Source: Cladocopium goreaui
Taxonomy: Eukaryota > Sar > Dinophyceae > Suessiales > Symbiodiniaceae
NCBI GenBank assembly: GCA_947184155.2
Contig: CAMXCT020002657.1
Location: 445,001 to 509,000 of the forward strand
Direction of reading: 5' to 3'
Length of the DNA stretch: 64,000 nt
The position numbers and the translations under genes were made by a program. The notes below the pieces were generated by a model. That model ran no database searches, was not told the DNA's origin, and was given only the letters and a program-made list of their open reading frames with translations. Positions 33,041 through 46,300 of the stretch are shown here, one piece after another (position 1 is the stretch's first letter; the number at the start of each line of letters is the position of its first letter).

Positions 33041-36000
33041 TGTAATTATGTATATAATCTCAAAGTTTGTCAATAGGGTTGTCTATTGTAGCTGGGTTTG
33101 GCCCGATGGTTTCGCTCAAGATTCGGAATGCATATATGAAAAACACATATGAAAGAATTCTCTTAACTCTTAAGTCTTACGCAACTGCATGGGTTTTGTC
33201 GCATTTTTATCCAATTGATTCCACTCAAACAATCAACACACTACCCACTGCCCAGTTACTGCGTTTGTTACCTTCAGACAACTTGTGAAACCATTCAGGA
33301 TCCACTTGATTTTCTGGACGATTTCAATACATTTGGATTTGACAAACTTCCCCTTGAAATGCGAGGCTTACAAGCTCAACTGGCCAGCGGGGTTGATGAC
33401 CTATGCTTCTCACGATCCAGGAGATGAAATGGGACCTGCTTCTCGTTCTGTTGCTTACGTCCAAATGGAGTGCCGCATTATACAATGCTTGCGCGCCAAG
33501 AAAGTATAATTTGATGTGTTGAGTCAACTAAGAATTTGATACGTTGAGCCAACCGACAACGCTACAGTAGTCAACTAAAAATTGGATGTGTTGAGCTCTT
33601 TCGTGGGAGAGTGGGGGTGTTTATGAATCTGGATTAAAAACATAGGGAACCTATTGATTGATGAAGGTTTCAAGGCATTCTTTCCCGCAGGATTTCGAAA
33701 TTCTCCCCCCACCCGCCAGGAGAGGTGCTCGCAAAAATGGCAGAGTGCCAAACGAGACCATGACATGCCATGGTTGGGATGGAAATCCATCCTTTTGCAA
33801 GTGCTTGGTCTGGCATTCAGACCCCCTGTTTTTTTCCCTCGAGGAATGTTCCTCGGATGTTTCAAGATGTTCCCAGGGCAGCCGATGCAAGGGAGATTCC
33901 ACCTAGCGCCGATGACGGGCTTTAAAGCATCCAGTTTTGAAGGGTTAGTTTTTTGTTGTTCTTTGCATACCTTGGACTGACAAAGCTGCTCTCGATGGAT
34001 GTAGCCCTACATGGAATTCCTGACTGCATCGCAGTGCCTAAAAGTCGCCAGTCTTGGGTTCTGGTTGAAAAGGGTCTCCAATATTGCCTGTTTGTATTCC
34101 AACAAATTCATTGATTACAAATTCCACAGGAAAAGTTGTTTTGATGGAGTTTTAGCTTGACGCATTTGCTTTTCAAAGTATTCTAAGACAATTCAATATA
34201 CTGTCTCCAGTGCCAAGTTTCGATCCAGAGGACTGGCAAAACGCAGGATGAAACCCAGCCCTGCACCAGTGGAAGGGTGTTGCTATTTTGCGCCTCCGGG
34301 CGCGGTGACAAGCCGTGCGGTCCAGAGCTGTGGTCTTCGCTGCGGTGTGGCAACAGACCGTTTAGGGCTGAAGATAGGCCCACTTTCTATGCGCAGCATC
34401 ATGCAGCTCAGCGCTGGTGTGAAAAAGAGTTTTTCATGACTGGGATGGCACTGACTTAAGTTCGAGGTATGGCTAGTGGATACATCCCATGCGTTCGCGG
34501 CAGACAATCGATACTTGACCGAATTTGACCGGAAAACAATACTAGGGCCCAGTTGACTCATATCTGTCAGCACTCGCATGCAGCATCCATTGAGGCACGC
34601 GGAGCCACGCAGTGGTCACTGCGCTGTCGTTTGGTATGCAATCTGGAGGGCACCGAGCTGCAACGGTGTAAATGGTGTCCTGATGTCATGGATGTATCCC
34701 AAGCATCGGTGGGATTGCCTAAGGGAACTCCAGGGAATTCCCATGGTCGTTCTTACTACGAGCGGCCAGAAAACATGCATTTGCCATTCTTCACATACCC
34801 CAATCGGCTTCAAGCATCGAGATGCTCCTCTACGCTCTCGGGCCATCCGTCATCTAGTTTACGTACATTAAGTTCGTATGTTTACTGGTTGATTTTATAT
34901 TGATTTTATATTTATGACTTATGACAGTCCTGTTCGTTGTTAATGCATGAGTATGCTTACTTTCTTACGGCTCCCCAAAAGATAAGAAAACACCACCGTA
35001 ACATGGAGATGTCATCACATGTCTTCAAGGACAGTTGCGGGTGTCAACATCCAAAGATGTCAAAATGAAACATCATAATTTAATATAATTTATTTTGAAC
35101 GAAATTGGTGTTTCCAGGACTGTTTTGCTACAACCTGAAGGCCTCTTTTGCGTGAATTTGTTAAGGACAAAACGTTTAGCGACGGGCCACCAGGCATGGT
35201 TCGTTCAACGACTAAGGCTAAGAGGTGAGCCGCACAAGTTGAGATGATTCTCCGGAATGATCCGAAGGGGGTTCAAGGTGTGGTCAGTCAGTAAGTTGGT
35301 AAAAACTAGATCGCATTGTCGCATAGTCTTGTCATGTCTTGTCCATATGTATTATTGGAGGGGACAGAAACAATTGAACAGTAGCAACAAATGGCGAGTC
35401 TGAGAGTCAAAATCCGGCGCTTTGCGACTTGGTTTGATGAGAAGACATTGGCATTGAGTTTTTGTGTCCCAGATGTAGCAAAGTGAAAAGCAACCACTGA
35501 AAAAAAAAAACAACGAAGAAAAAAGCAATGTGCATGTCAGCATGTGGCTTCGTATGGTTGCATGTCAGCGGAGAGAGGTTGTGTTGCAAAAGTCTTTTGT
35601 TTTGTGTGTTGCCGAAATGATTGGAACTGGTCCCTTCAGTTGGATCATCACACAGGTTAGCTCGACGAACTACCAGGGGAATTGTGGTTGTTCAGATGAA
35701 CTTATTTTTGCGGGTTAGTTTTGCAATTCACGCCATCACCTCCCAACTAACCTTTAGGGATTTTCGCAAAATATTCCGACTCCAATTGTGTCAATAATTT
35801 ATTGGCATGTTTTTTTTCAGTATTCAATCCCAGAACTTCAAAGGTGTTTTTTTCACAACGAGTAGGTTCAAACCTAGCCGTTGTGAAAATTATTGTCAAT
35901 TTTGTGGCAGCGCACCCCAAAAAAAAGCACAGTGATAACGATCTGTAAGATAGTGGGTTTTCAGCAGCATCAAGCAATGCATATGGCAACCATTTTTTTT

Positions 36001-39000
36001 ATAGACCCATGTAAAGATGCGTGCGTCCTTCCATTTTTTGCAGATTGTAAGATACGTGGAAACGAATGTAGTTGTCCATATTTGCAAATATTTGTCAAAT
36101 TTGATCAGTGTGATGGCTTTCAACACCAGGAACCCTCATGATCCGTTTGAGGTTATGTTTTAAACCAGACCCCGGATATCTTGCTTTGAGCGCAGAATTC
36201 ATGGGGTTTTTGGCATGCCTTCGATGAGGGGATGTCAAAAGAGATTCGTGAATGAATTGTCAGGGTTCTGCTTATTTTATTTCTCAGGGTGGAACACGGT
36301 ATGGAATAAATGTGTCAAAACACTGGAAGTGTGAAAAACCGACCAGAAGCCCGTGAACATATGCCGTGTTATATGCCTTGAAAAGGTCAGAAACCAATGC
36401 ATTTTTTGGAGAGTTCTCCCCCGGGCATCTCTTTGTCAGTTGCAATGTTTTGGTGACCTTTGCTTTTCCCAAAACCTGTGCAGCTGTCGCTGAGATAAAG
36501 ACACTCGGCGAAATCGCTTTCTTATTGGGAATGGCGATCCATCCTATATGCTGGCACGTCTTATGAAAGGAAATCAACTGTTTCAACGGTCCCAAAGTGC
36601 ACATACACATTATTGGTTCTTTTGAGGGGTATCAGTATAGTATAGAACTGGGTCACAACTTGCATCAAATTGTAATTAGCATAATTAGCAACGTATACTG
36701 TGCATACGGTATATTAAAATAGGTTTTTACAGGATGCACTGGCTAAGCGGGAAGCTAGCGATAGAATCAAAAGAAATGGCTTAACATGGCAAATACATGC
36801 AGAAATCAAGAATGCTGCTCGTGGGAGGAAAGTCATTTCAGACATTTCATCACGTTTATGTAAGATTGGACAATGCTAGCCTTTGGGTCTACTAGCTATA
36901 TCTAACCATAAAAACCACTGAGAACGGACCATCACCACCGGTGTGACCGCCATAGCGCGCCCTCAGAAGCTGAAGGTTGTGCCTGGGCCAAGTGATTTGC
37001 ATCTTTGGGAAGTTGGACGCGGCTGGATTCTTTGTTTTGGGTGGGGTACCCTCTCGTATCTCTAACAGTGTACTGAGAATGGCTCGTTTAACTCGATGGT
37101 TTACCTTAGGCTAAGAACAGTGATTTTCCATGATTTTCCATGGTGATGTTAAACTGCCAGAGGGTATGCTTGTGTTTTGTAGTTCCATTATGTTGTAGTA
37201 TCTTACGATGTCTGGATATTGTTTACCTTTTCTAAGTTTCCATATCCCAAATCAAATCATAGCAAAAATATCCCAAGGAAATCATGTTTTAAACACAAGT
37301 CTAGTATTATTCATACACAGAAACCGGTCGTTTGGACATTTACAGGACGTTTCTAGGCGTTCGGTAGTTTGAAAGCTATAGGTGCTCTTCCAATTCCAAT
37401 GAGAACATGGTTTCGCCTTTTGGTGGATTTTGGCGGTTTGGTTCGGTCTCGCAACCCAGGCTTTGAGGATGTGGAAGCTAAAGGGCGTATGTTTGGAACA
37501 TCTGCTTTGTGATATATCTACGCCCTGGGCAGGCAACCCCTCAAAATTTTACGCGTTTGTTTTGACACTTCGGGTTTGCCCGTGACAATGGCAAATACGC
37601 CCTCCGAATCTGACACACCGTGTGCTTCCAAGAGGGCCTTCTTTTCTCCCATGGACTTGATTTTGTTCTTTGACAGTCTCGCGTTGGTAATTTGTTGTGG
37701 CACACGTACGTTTGCTGTCAAGAAAATGCAAGCGCATGCAATTGCAACATGAAAAAGTTCGGGTCAGTGATTGCGGGCACTAGCAACCTGCTACCAACCC
37801 ATGATTTGCCAGTTCCAAACCCACGATTTGCCCGTGATTCCCCTTTTTTCCAAATGATTTTGAAACGCTTTGGATTTTTTTAATCACATTCTCCGTTGTC
37901 AGTTGCGTTTGAGATGGTGTGCGGGCATCAAGGACGAGCAGTCTGCAGAGCAGCGCGACATTGATGAAACACCCACCCCATTTAACAAACAATACTGCCA
38001 GGTGGGCGGTAATGAATTCGAAGGAAATGTGGAAACCTTGCGTTTGGTTTGTAATCTCTGAGTTTTCTTTGAAAACACTTGGTTGTTTTTTTCTGAAAAC
38101 GCTGCATATTTCTAATATGTCATGCACCCTGCAAAATGTTGTGGATTTGGGTGACTAGCGTATATGAGTTTTCAATGCGGTCAGTGAGGTGTGGTTCCAC
38201 CATTTGTTTTGTGAAAATCGCTGGTAGGGGGCAATTCGTATAGTCTCCCAGAATTTGTATGTTTCACAACGGTTGGAGGGGTTATTTATCCCTTGCGCGA
38301 TGCATATCGAGATGCGGGGCAGGAATGTTTCCATTGGCCAGCCATCAGTTGTGGCCGATCTCTCCAGTTCCACCTGCCTTTGAGGTAGCAGCACCACGTG
38401 CTGCAGGCTCACATGGGGATGGCAACCAGCCGGCAGTAGAGCACAGGCGTGTGAAATCTTATTTGCTCGCGCAGGTTTTTTCATCAACAGCACCTGAATT
38501 TGTGCGTGGAAGTTCCTGTTGAATTCTTGGATTGCCTCAACCTTTCTTCATTACAGGTGCTCAGAAACGAAAAACGCTAATTTCCAAAAACGTGCTACAA
38601 AAGCCCAAAAAGTGCTCACTTGGTTGTATCATTTTGCTGGGCACCCCGACATGCTGCAACAGCCGGATCCCCAAGGATTCTTGCAACCTACACTGACACA
38701 ATCACTATGCTTGGGATCACGCTATACTTGGGCCCTTCCCTACCAACATCTCTCGCTGCTGCCACGAGTATAAGTAATCAAATTTACTTGGGTGGGCCGA
38801 ACTAGACACTTAAGCTATTGAATCCATACGTAATTTGGGAGGCAAATGCCAGTAGAGCCCCTACACTTTTTGTTGAGTTGCGCCCCGAGCAAAGTTGCGC
38901 CCTCATTGCGCGAAATTGCGCCCCACAATGATTGCGTGGCACCAAGTTATCGAAACAGTCAAATCATGACAGAAAACAGACAAGAGGCGCAAAATCAAAT

Positions 39001-39012
39001 TCTTTGGAGCTT
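33041..39012 (+). other. Region with scattered unassigned exon-like segments
   Basis: GC-richer plus-strand stretches bounded by plausible AG/GT sites occur near 33,285-33,506 (open as LNWPAGLMTYASHDPGDEMG), 33,692-33,800, 34,207-34,440 (two frames open), 34,580-34,870, 37,908-38,050 (IKDEQSAEQRDIDETPTPF) and 38,344-38,475 (PVPPAFEVAAPRAAGSHGDG). I cannot join them into a gene or recognise a family. A family-2 fragment lies near 37,100-37,165. The rest is AT-rich. Confidence 0.3.
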
Positions 39013-39521
39013 CCCTATACGTCAGGCAAGGTTATTTGGAGCAAAATAGGTAACTCTAAAAAAATTACCTTTTTGAAGATAATTTTGGTCGTTTTTTTTT
39101 ACTATTAGTTAAAAAAATTACCTTTGAAGGTAATTATTGAGAACCTTTTTCAAGGTAATTTTTAAGGGCTATGTTTTTCACTTCGTTTTTACATATATAT
39201 TTATTTATTTTCTTTTGTTATATGGTATGTGTCTGATGTTCTCTTGGGGTTACTATATACGTGCTGCTGACATATGTGCATGGGTTTATTTCATGTATTT
39301 TGACAGGGTCTCATGTTTTTCCCTTGGCACTGATCAAATGATTTGATCATGGGTAGTGTTTGTGTCACTGACAAAATTTATGAAACAACAGCATGGCAAA
39401 AATGAGGAAAAGTCAGAAAAGGCATGAAACAAGATTATGGCAATAATGAACCAGTCATACTTGGCAATGAAGCATTGTCCAAGCATGCATTCTGTCTTTG
39501 AAAGCTCAGTGAGGGCATCCT

Positions 39522-40471
39522 TCAAAGTATCATTGATTTTTGGTCTTTCTTGTCTCTACCCAGTCGCTCCTGAACCACTTTGGTTTCTTTGATGTCATGC
39601 TGCACACTTGCCCAGCTCAGTTTAACAGGAGCATCAGAAATCGCTTTTGGCAATGCTGAGGATGAAGTAACCACAGCTGGTGTAGAGGAAGCACTGCTAC
39701 CACTACCACAACCACCACTACCACCACAACTAGCTCCAGTGCCAAACTGGCTCCAGGGCCTGCTCGACATGAATTGACTCACCTGCGAACTCTCATCCTT
39801 GGTGAGGTTGGCTTGGCCACCATGCAAGACCATGGCAGGGCACAATGGCTGTGGCTATTGTCTTGACATGATAGTAACCATCTTTCTGATAGACATCACC
39901 TCGTCTTTCTGCATCATTCAAAGCTTGCTGGTTTCCCTGGATTTTGTCCACAACCTAAGCCAACCCAGTAATCTGAGATTTGTTGCAAATCTCAGAATTC
40001 TTCTTGAAAACTTCGAACACTGGGTATTTCCAGGAGCAAACACAGACTCGCCTCTGGTGTTCAAGAGAATTCTGGGAGCCCTCTTCTTCATAGAGCTGCT
40101 GGAGATCTTCTGGCACCTGGCCACTTTTGATCATTCTGGCACATTTCCTTACCTTGGGGTAGCTTCGATGCTCATCATCAGCAACTGTTGCATCCTCCTC
40201 TTTAGGCTCCTCATCTTCTCCTTCTGCATGGTCATCAGGAACTGGCTCATCCCTGGTCTTCTTCCATCCTGCTGCCATCTCCTTGACAGTCTCCGCTTTG
40301 GCCTTGGCCTTCGCCTTCAGCTGCATCAGGTCGTGTCAGGATTTTCTTCATTGTGCTCTTGGCTTTTGCCTTTTGAGCTTTCATTGGCGAAGAAGTAACC
40401 CCAGGAGCTTTGCTGGCAGCAGCCTTGGCTTTACCTGCTGCCTTTGCCTTGACTTTAGATTTTGCTTTCAC
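39522..40471 (-). pseudogene. Decayed Lys/Ala-rich gene, left arm copy
   Basis: The minus-strand pieces lie in different frames. 40,471-40,247 begins MKAKSKVKAKAAGKAKAAA; 40,326-39,955 continues KVRKCARMIKSGQVPEDLQQ; 39,845-39,522 ends with a Gly/Ser-rich tract. Frameshifts and a loss of ~75-80 bp relative to the right-arm copy break it. From memory, proteins with an RKCARM-type motif after a Lys/Ala-rich head are common in dinoflagellate predictions, but I cannot name a function. Confidence 0.6.
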
Positions 40472-41089
40472 CTTGGCTTTGGCCTTTGCCTTGGGTGCTG
40501 CAGTATCTAAGAATCTAAGTCAGCTCATGGGGCAGTTTCTTCTGGAGAAGCCTGTTCTACAGATTCTGGTGCTGGTTCAGGTGGAGGCAACATGCAAGCA
40601 TAGCATCAGGTGGACAAGCAGGCCTCTTCATGAGGTTACCAACAGGGGCGACAAGTGACAAGTAACTTCAATCTTGAGCACCAGTGTGCTACACAGATGG
40701 TATATGCAATTGGGGATGTCTCAAAATAGGGGGCCCCAAGCCCTTGTTTTTTAGTGTGCAAAACAGAGCTTTGGGGCACTCCTATTTTGAGACATCCCTA
40801 AGTGTACACTTGACGTAAATTCCAGCCTTTCACCAAAAGTAACTCCATGAAGAACATGTTTTGCCCATGATGATGTCAGAAAAGCTTACAACAGAAATAC
40901 CAAAGACCTTGTGAATGTATCAATCAACAAATGTGATATCTATACTTCACAATGGATGTTGCATGGCTTTTTCATTTTCATTGAACAAAACTTAAAAAAG
41001 TAGAACTGGAGATGTCTCAAAACGTCTGAAAATTGGTTCCCGAAACCGAAGCCTAACATGTTCAAAAACTGGTTCCACAATGGTACCTA

Positions 41090-42140
41090 GGAAAATGAAA
41101 GGTGCTTTAAGCCATCTTAAGGTACCTTTCATTTTTTGGAAAAATATAACATTAAAAAAATAGAAATGGAGATGTCTCAAAATGTCTAGAGCAATTATTT
41201 TATTGCAATTTCAGTATTGTACATATCTTGTTTGTTTTGTTATTTATGTGCTGCTCTTGTCCTATGATTATATTGATGAAACTCTAAGACGTAATGTGCC
41301 TAAATATCACTGTCTATATATATATATTTTTAAATATATAAATATATGTATGCATTAATACGCATGTATTCAGGTGGTGTGGTGTTATTAGTCATTAGTT
41401 GGCTTGGGGTTACAGTTTTGCAAACCACACCCATTGCATGCCAACCAACCCTATAAGGTACCTTGTAAAATGAAAGGTGCTTTAAGCCCCCCTTCAGGTC
41501 CTTTTTTTTGGCAAAATAAAACAAAAAATAAAACGGTAATGTCTCAAAAATGTCTAGTGCAAATATCTGATTATAGTTTCTGTATTGTACATGTGTTTTT
41601 TCTTTTCTTATTTATGTATGTTCACCTAATGTAATTGCTCTTGCCCCATGTTTTTTTGATGACACTTTAAGGCATCATGTGACATAATGTACCCACATAC
41701 TAATGTGGAGGTATATGTGTATTCATGTGGTGTGGGGTTATTATTTGGCTTGGGGCTACTGTTTTCAAACAAAACCCATTGCATGCCAACCAACCCTATT
41801 AGGTACTTTGTAAAATAAAACGGTGCTTTAAGCCCCCCTAAGGTACCTTTTCATTTTTGGGAAAATAAAACAAATAAACATATAGATGTCGCAAAATGCC
41901 TAAGGCAAATGTTTGATTACAATTTCAGTATTGTACATGTGTTTGTTGGTGTTTTTTTCAATGTATGTTCACCTAATTTAGTTTCTCTTGTCCTAGGATT
42001 TTTTTGATGCAACTTCAAGACATCATGTACCCAAATACTGATGTGGAGGTATATATGTATATATGTGTGTATTCATTTGGTGTGGGGTTATAATTTGGCT
42101 TGGGGTTACTGCATTGCAAACCAAAACCATTGCATGACAA
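41090..42140. repeat. ~350-bp tandem repeat, left arm
   Basis: Three degenerate units marked by AGGTACCTT near their start and GTATTGTACAT near positions 41,212, 41,581 and 41,931. The mirror image is in the right arm at ~43,180-44,130. Confidence 0.75.
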
Positions 42141-42514
42141 CCAACCTATGTTTGGGGTTTCTATTTTGGAAACACACAGCATTCAATCAAACACAAACCA
42201 TGGTTGGTACTACATGTTTATCTAAACACCAGGCAACAATAACCTTCGTTTTTTATTTGATTTTTTAAATGAGAAAAACACTTACAAAGAATAGTAATCC
42301 ATATTTGGGGTTACTTCTTTTAAATGATCCCAACAATAGATCCCTATGTTGTTTTTATTTTTTCAACCAGTAGCATACATGAAACCTATTAAAAGAAAAC
42401 AAAATTGAAATGAAAAAACCATTTTTTTGAAACAAACAAACATGGTTTTCAAGAAAATAAACACTATTTTTTAAAAGAAAAAACCAGTTTTCTCTATATT
42501 TTTTGTTTACTGCC

Positions 42515-42865
42515 CTGAAAGTTTGTTGAAAGTTTGTTGCAAACTTTCAGTCAAACTTTCAGGGGGGGTTGCAAGTTTGACTGAAACTTTCAATGCAAAC
42601 TTGCAGGGCTGGATTGAAAGTTTCAATGCAAACTTTCAAGGCTGGATTGAAAGTTTAAAAAAACTTGCAGGGCTACATTGAAACTTTCATGCAAACTTTC
42701 AGTGTAGCCCTGCAAGTTTCTTTAAACTTTCAATCCAGCCTTGAAAGTTTGCATTGAAACTTTCAATCCAGCCCTGCAAGTTTGCATTGAAAGTTTCAGT
42801 CAAACTTGCAACCCCCCCTGAAAGTTTGACTGAAAGCTTGCAACAAACTTTCAACAAACTTTCAG
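42515..42865. repeat. Central stem of the palindrome, built of GAAAGTTTG units
   Basis: The inner ~175 bp of each arm consist of short direct and inverted copies of GAAAGTTTG and CAAACTTTC with CAGGGCT spacers. They meet at a ~25-bp loop. The unit spacing is irregular, and there are no distinct spacers as in a CRISPR. Confidence 0.85.
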
Positions 42866-43179
42866 GGCAGTAAACAAAAAATATAGAGAAAACTTGTTTT
42901 TTTCTTTTAAAAAATAGTGTTTATTTTCTTGAAAACCATGTTTGTTTGTTTCAAAAAAATGAGTGTTTCATTTCATTTTGTTTTCTTTAATTGGTTTCAT
43001 GTATGTTACTGGTTGGAAAAAATAAAAACACCATAGGGATCTATTGCTGGGATCATTTTAAAAGAAGTAACCCCAAATATGGATTACTATTCTTTGTAAG
43101 TGTTTTTCCCATTAAAAAAACAAACAGTGGTTGTTTATTGTGCAATTTGTTTTGACATGTTACACCCACCATGTCTAAA

Positions 43180-44130
43180 TGTGTTTTAAAAAGTAACCCA
43201 AAACATGGTTTGGTTGTCATGCATTGGTTTTGGTTTGCAATGCAGTAACCCCAAACCAAATTATAACCCCACACCAAATGAATACACACACACACACATA
43301 TATATATATATATCCACAGTAGTATTTGGGTACATGATGCCTTGAAGTTGCATCAAAAAATCCTAGGACAAGAGCAACTACATTAGGTGAACATACATAA
43401 ATAATACATCAACAAACACATGTACAATACTGAAATTGTAATCAAACATTTGCCTTAGGCATTTTGAGACATCTATATGTCTATTTGTTTTGTGATTTCC
43501 CAAAAAATGAAAAGGTACCTTAAGGGGGCTTAAAGCACCTTTTTATTTTACAAAGTACCTAATAGGGTTGGTTGGCATGCAATGGGTTTTGTTTGAAAAC
43601 AGTAGCCCCAAGCCAAATAATAACACCACACCACATGAATACACATATACCTCCACATTAGTATGTGGGTACATTATGTCACATTATGCCTTAAAGTGTC
43701 ATCAAAAAAACACAGGGCAAGAGCAATTACATTAGGTGAACATACATAAATAAGAAAAGAAAAAACACATGTACAATACAGAAACTATAATCAAATATTT
43801 TCATTACACATTTTTGGGGCATTCCCATTTTTATTTTTTGTTTTATTTTGCTAAAAATAAAAAAAAAAGGTACCTTAAGGGGGGTTTAAAGCACCTTTCT
43901 TTTTACAAAGTACCTAATAGGGTTGGTTGGCATGCAATGGGTTTGGTTTGCAAAACTGTAACCCCAAGCCAACCAATAACACCACACCAAATGAATACAC
44001 ATATATCTCTACATTAGTATTTGGGTACATTATGCCTTAAAGTTTCAAAAAAAACCTAGGACAAGAGCAATTACATTAGGTGAACATACATAAATAAAAC
44101 AAAAAGCCACATGTACAATACTGAAACTGT
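43180..44130. repeat. ~350-bp tandem repeat, right arm
   Basis: Inverted counterpart of 41,090-42,140, diverged by small indels. Confidence 0.75.
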
Positions 44131-44760
44131 AATATGTTTTTTGCCACATATACCACCACTGTTTATTGATTGAATACATATATATATATATACATACTGT
44201 ATATATATATACTATTTATTTGTTCATTTATTGTTTTTTGTTATTCATTCTTTATATATATATATGTTTTATTTTTCTAATTATATATTTGTTTATCTTG
44301 TTAATGTTTTTGAACACGAACCACTTCTTAAAGTCGCAGCATATCTTTAAGTATTGTTTTCCATTATTGCATGCATAGGACAAATATTCATTTCACAAAA
44401 ACATATTACCATCCAAAAATAAGAAAATCTCATGCAGCACCTTTTGTGAATGATAAATAGCACAATGGTTGGTTGATACATGCACGAGGTCTTTGGTATG
44501 TGGGCTACTTTTTTGGTGAAAGGTTGGAAAATATGTCAAGTGTACAAGTGCATTTACCATCCATGTAGCACACTGGTGCTCAAGATTGAAGTTACTTGTC
44601 ACTTGTCGCCCCTGTTGGTAACCTGATGCTATGCTTGCTTTTTGCCTCCACCTGAACCAGCACCAGAATCTGTAGAACAGGCTTCTCCAGAAGAAGCTGC
44701 CCCATGAGCTGACTTAGATTCTTAGATACTGCAGCACCCAAGGCAAAGGCCAAAGCCAAG

Positions 44761-45756
44761 GTGAAAGCAAAATCTAAAGTCAAGGCAAAGGCAGCAGGTA
44801 AAGCCAAGGCTGCTGCCAGCAAAGCTCCTGGGGTTACTTCTTCGCCAATGAAAGCTCAAAAGGCAAAAGCCAAGAGCACAATGAAGAAAATCCTGAAAAG
44901 ACCTGATGCAGCTGAAGGCGAAAGCCAAGGCCAAAGCGAAGACTGCCAAGGAGATGGCAGCAGGATGGAAGAAGACCAGGGATGAGCCAGTTCCTGATGA
45001 CCATGCAGAAGGAGAAGATGAGGAGCCTAAAGAGGAGGATGCAACAGTTGCTGATGATGAGCATCGAAGCTACCCCAAGGTAAGGAAATGTGCCAGAATG
45101 ATCAAAAGTGGTCAGGTGCCAGAAGATCTTCAGCAGCTCTATGAAGAGGGCTCCAAGAATTCTCCTCCCCCAAGGTTATTTAAGAGTCAATTCATCAACA
45201 AAGTCTTTCAGCAGAACACCAGTGGCGAGTTTGCTTTTGCTCCTGGAAATACCCAGTGCGAGGTTTTCAAGAAGAACTTTGAGATTTGCACCAACAAATC
45301 TCAGGTTACTGGGTTGCCTCACTCCATCATGTCGTGGAAAAAATCCAGTGAAACCAGCAAGCTTTGAATGAGCAGAAAGACGAGGTGATGTCTATCAGAA
45401 AGATGGTTACTATCATGTCAGGACAATAGCCACAGCCATTGAGAAGAAGCAGGGCAGTTCCATGGTCTTGCATGGTGTCCAAGCCAACATCACCAAGGAT
45501 GAGTTATTCGCAGATGAGTCAATTCATGTCGAGCAGGCCCTGGAGCCAGCTTGGCACTGGAGCTAGTTGTGGTGGTAGTGGTAGTGGTAGTTGTGGTAGT
45601 GGTAGCAGTGCTTCCTCTACACCAGCTGTGGTTACTTCATCCTCAGCATTGCCAAAAGCGATTTGTGATGCTCCTGTGAAACTGAGCAGGGCAAGTGCTC
45701 CCAGGAGCGACTGGGCAGAGATTGTCAAAGACCGGCTGTCAAAATCTTTTTTTTGA
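44761..45756 (+). pseudogene. Decayed Lys/Ala-rich gene, right arm copy
   Basis: 44,761-44,985, 44,906-45,367 and ~45,370-45,756 are pieces of one former reading frame, shifted against each other. Order: a Lys/Ala-rich basic head, an acidic linker, KVRKCARMIKSGQVPEDLQQ, a stretch with FINKVFQQNTSGEFAFAPGN that the left copy lacks, then VYQKDGYYHVRTIATAIEKK in another frame, and a Gly/Ser-rich tail. It is less decayed than the left copy. The function is unknown. Confidence 0.6.
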
Positions 45757-46300
45757 CAAGAAAGACCAAAAACTCAATTATACTTTGATGGATGTCCTCA
45801 CCGAGCTTTCAAAGACAGAATGTATGCTTGGGGTTACTTCATTGTAGCTTTGATGTTGTATAACATATCTTCAAAACATCCAATCAGATTTGATCTTCAC
45901 AAATAAAAACTTTGATTTGCTCAAACAAGTATAAGTTCAAACAATATAGTTTTTTGCACTTCCCAGTAATCATGTAGGACTGACTTCACACAAAATCAAG
46001 AAACATATTGTTAAAATACCTTTCAAGCAATTGATAATGTTCACTTTACTATGGTACAATGTTAAGAAAATGTCGAAATTCATTATCTTTTTTCCATGCA
46101 AAAAATGCAAAATTTCAAGGTAAAATTTGAAGGTATTTTAAACCCCAAAAATTACCTTGAAATGGACCCTTAAAAATTAACTATGTAGTTAAAAAAATTA
46201 ACTATTTTTGTTTCCTTAAAAATAAACTATTAGTTAGAAAATTGCCTCCAAAATCACTTTTACCTATTTTGCTCCAAATAACCTTGCCTGACCTATAGGG

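Larger units (their letters stand above)
39013..46300. mobile_element. 7.3-kb fold-back (palindromic) element
   Basis: 39,013-42,677 and 42,703-46,300 are inverted copies around a ~25-bp centre near 42,690. The outer ends are CCCTATACGTCAGGCAAGG and the complement of CCCTATAGGTCAGGCAAGG. TT flanks both sides, too short to call a duplication. The arms differ by substitutions and indels, including ~75-80 bp of the carried gene missing on the left. Each arm carries a decayed Lys/Ala-rich gene and a ~350-bp tandem repeat. The alternative is an assembly artefact, which the independent mutations of the two arms argue against. Confidence 0.8.

Noticed and set aside
33654-33980. 108-codon plus-strand frame as a complete gene
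   Set aside because: It runs through likely splice sites and AT-rich DNA. Only part (about 33,692-33,800) has exon-like composition, and two frames are open there.
42515-42865. Possible CRISPR-like array of GAAAGTTTG repeats
   Set aside because: Repeats are too short, irregularly spaced and of both orientations, without unique spacers. This is the stem of a palindrome in a eukaryotic genome.
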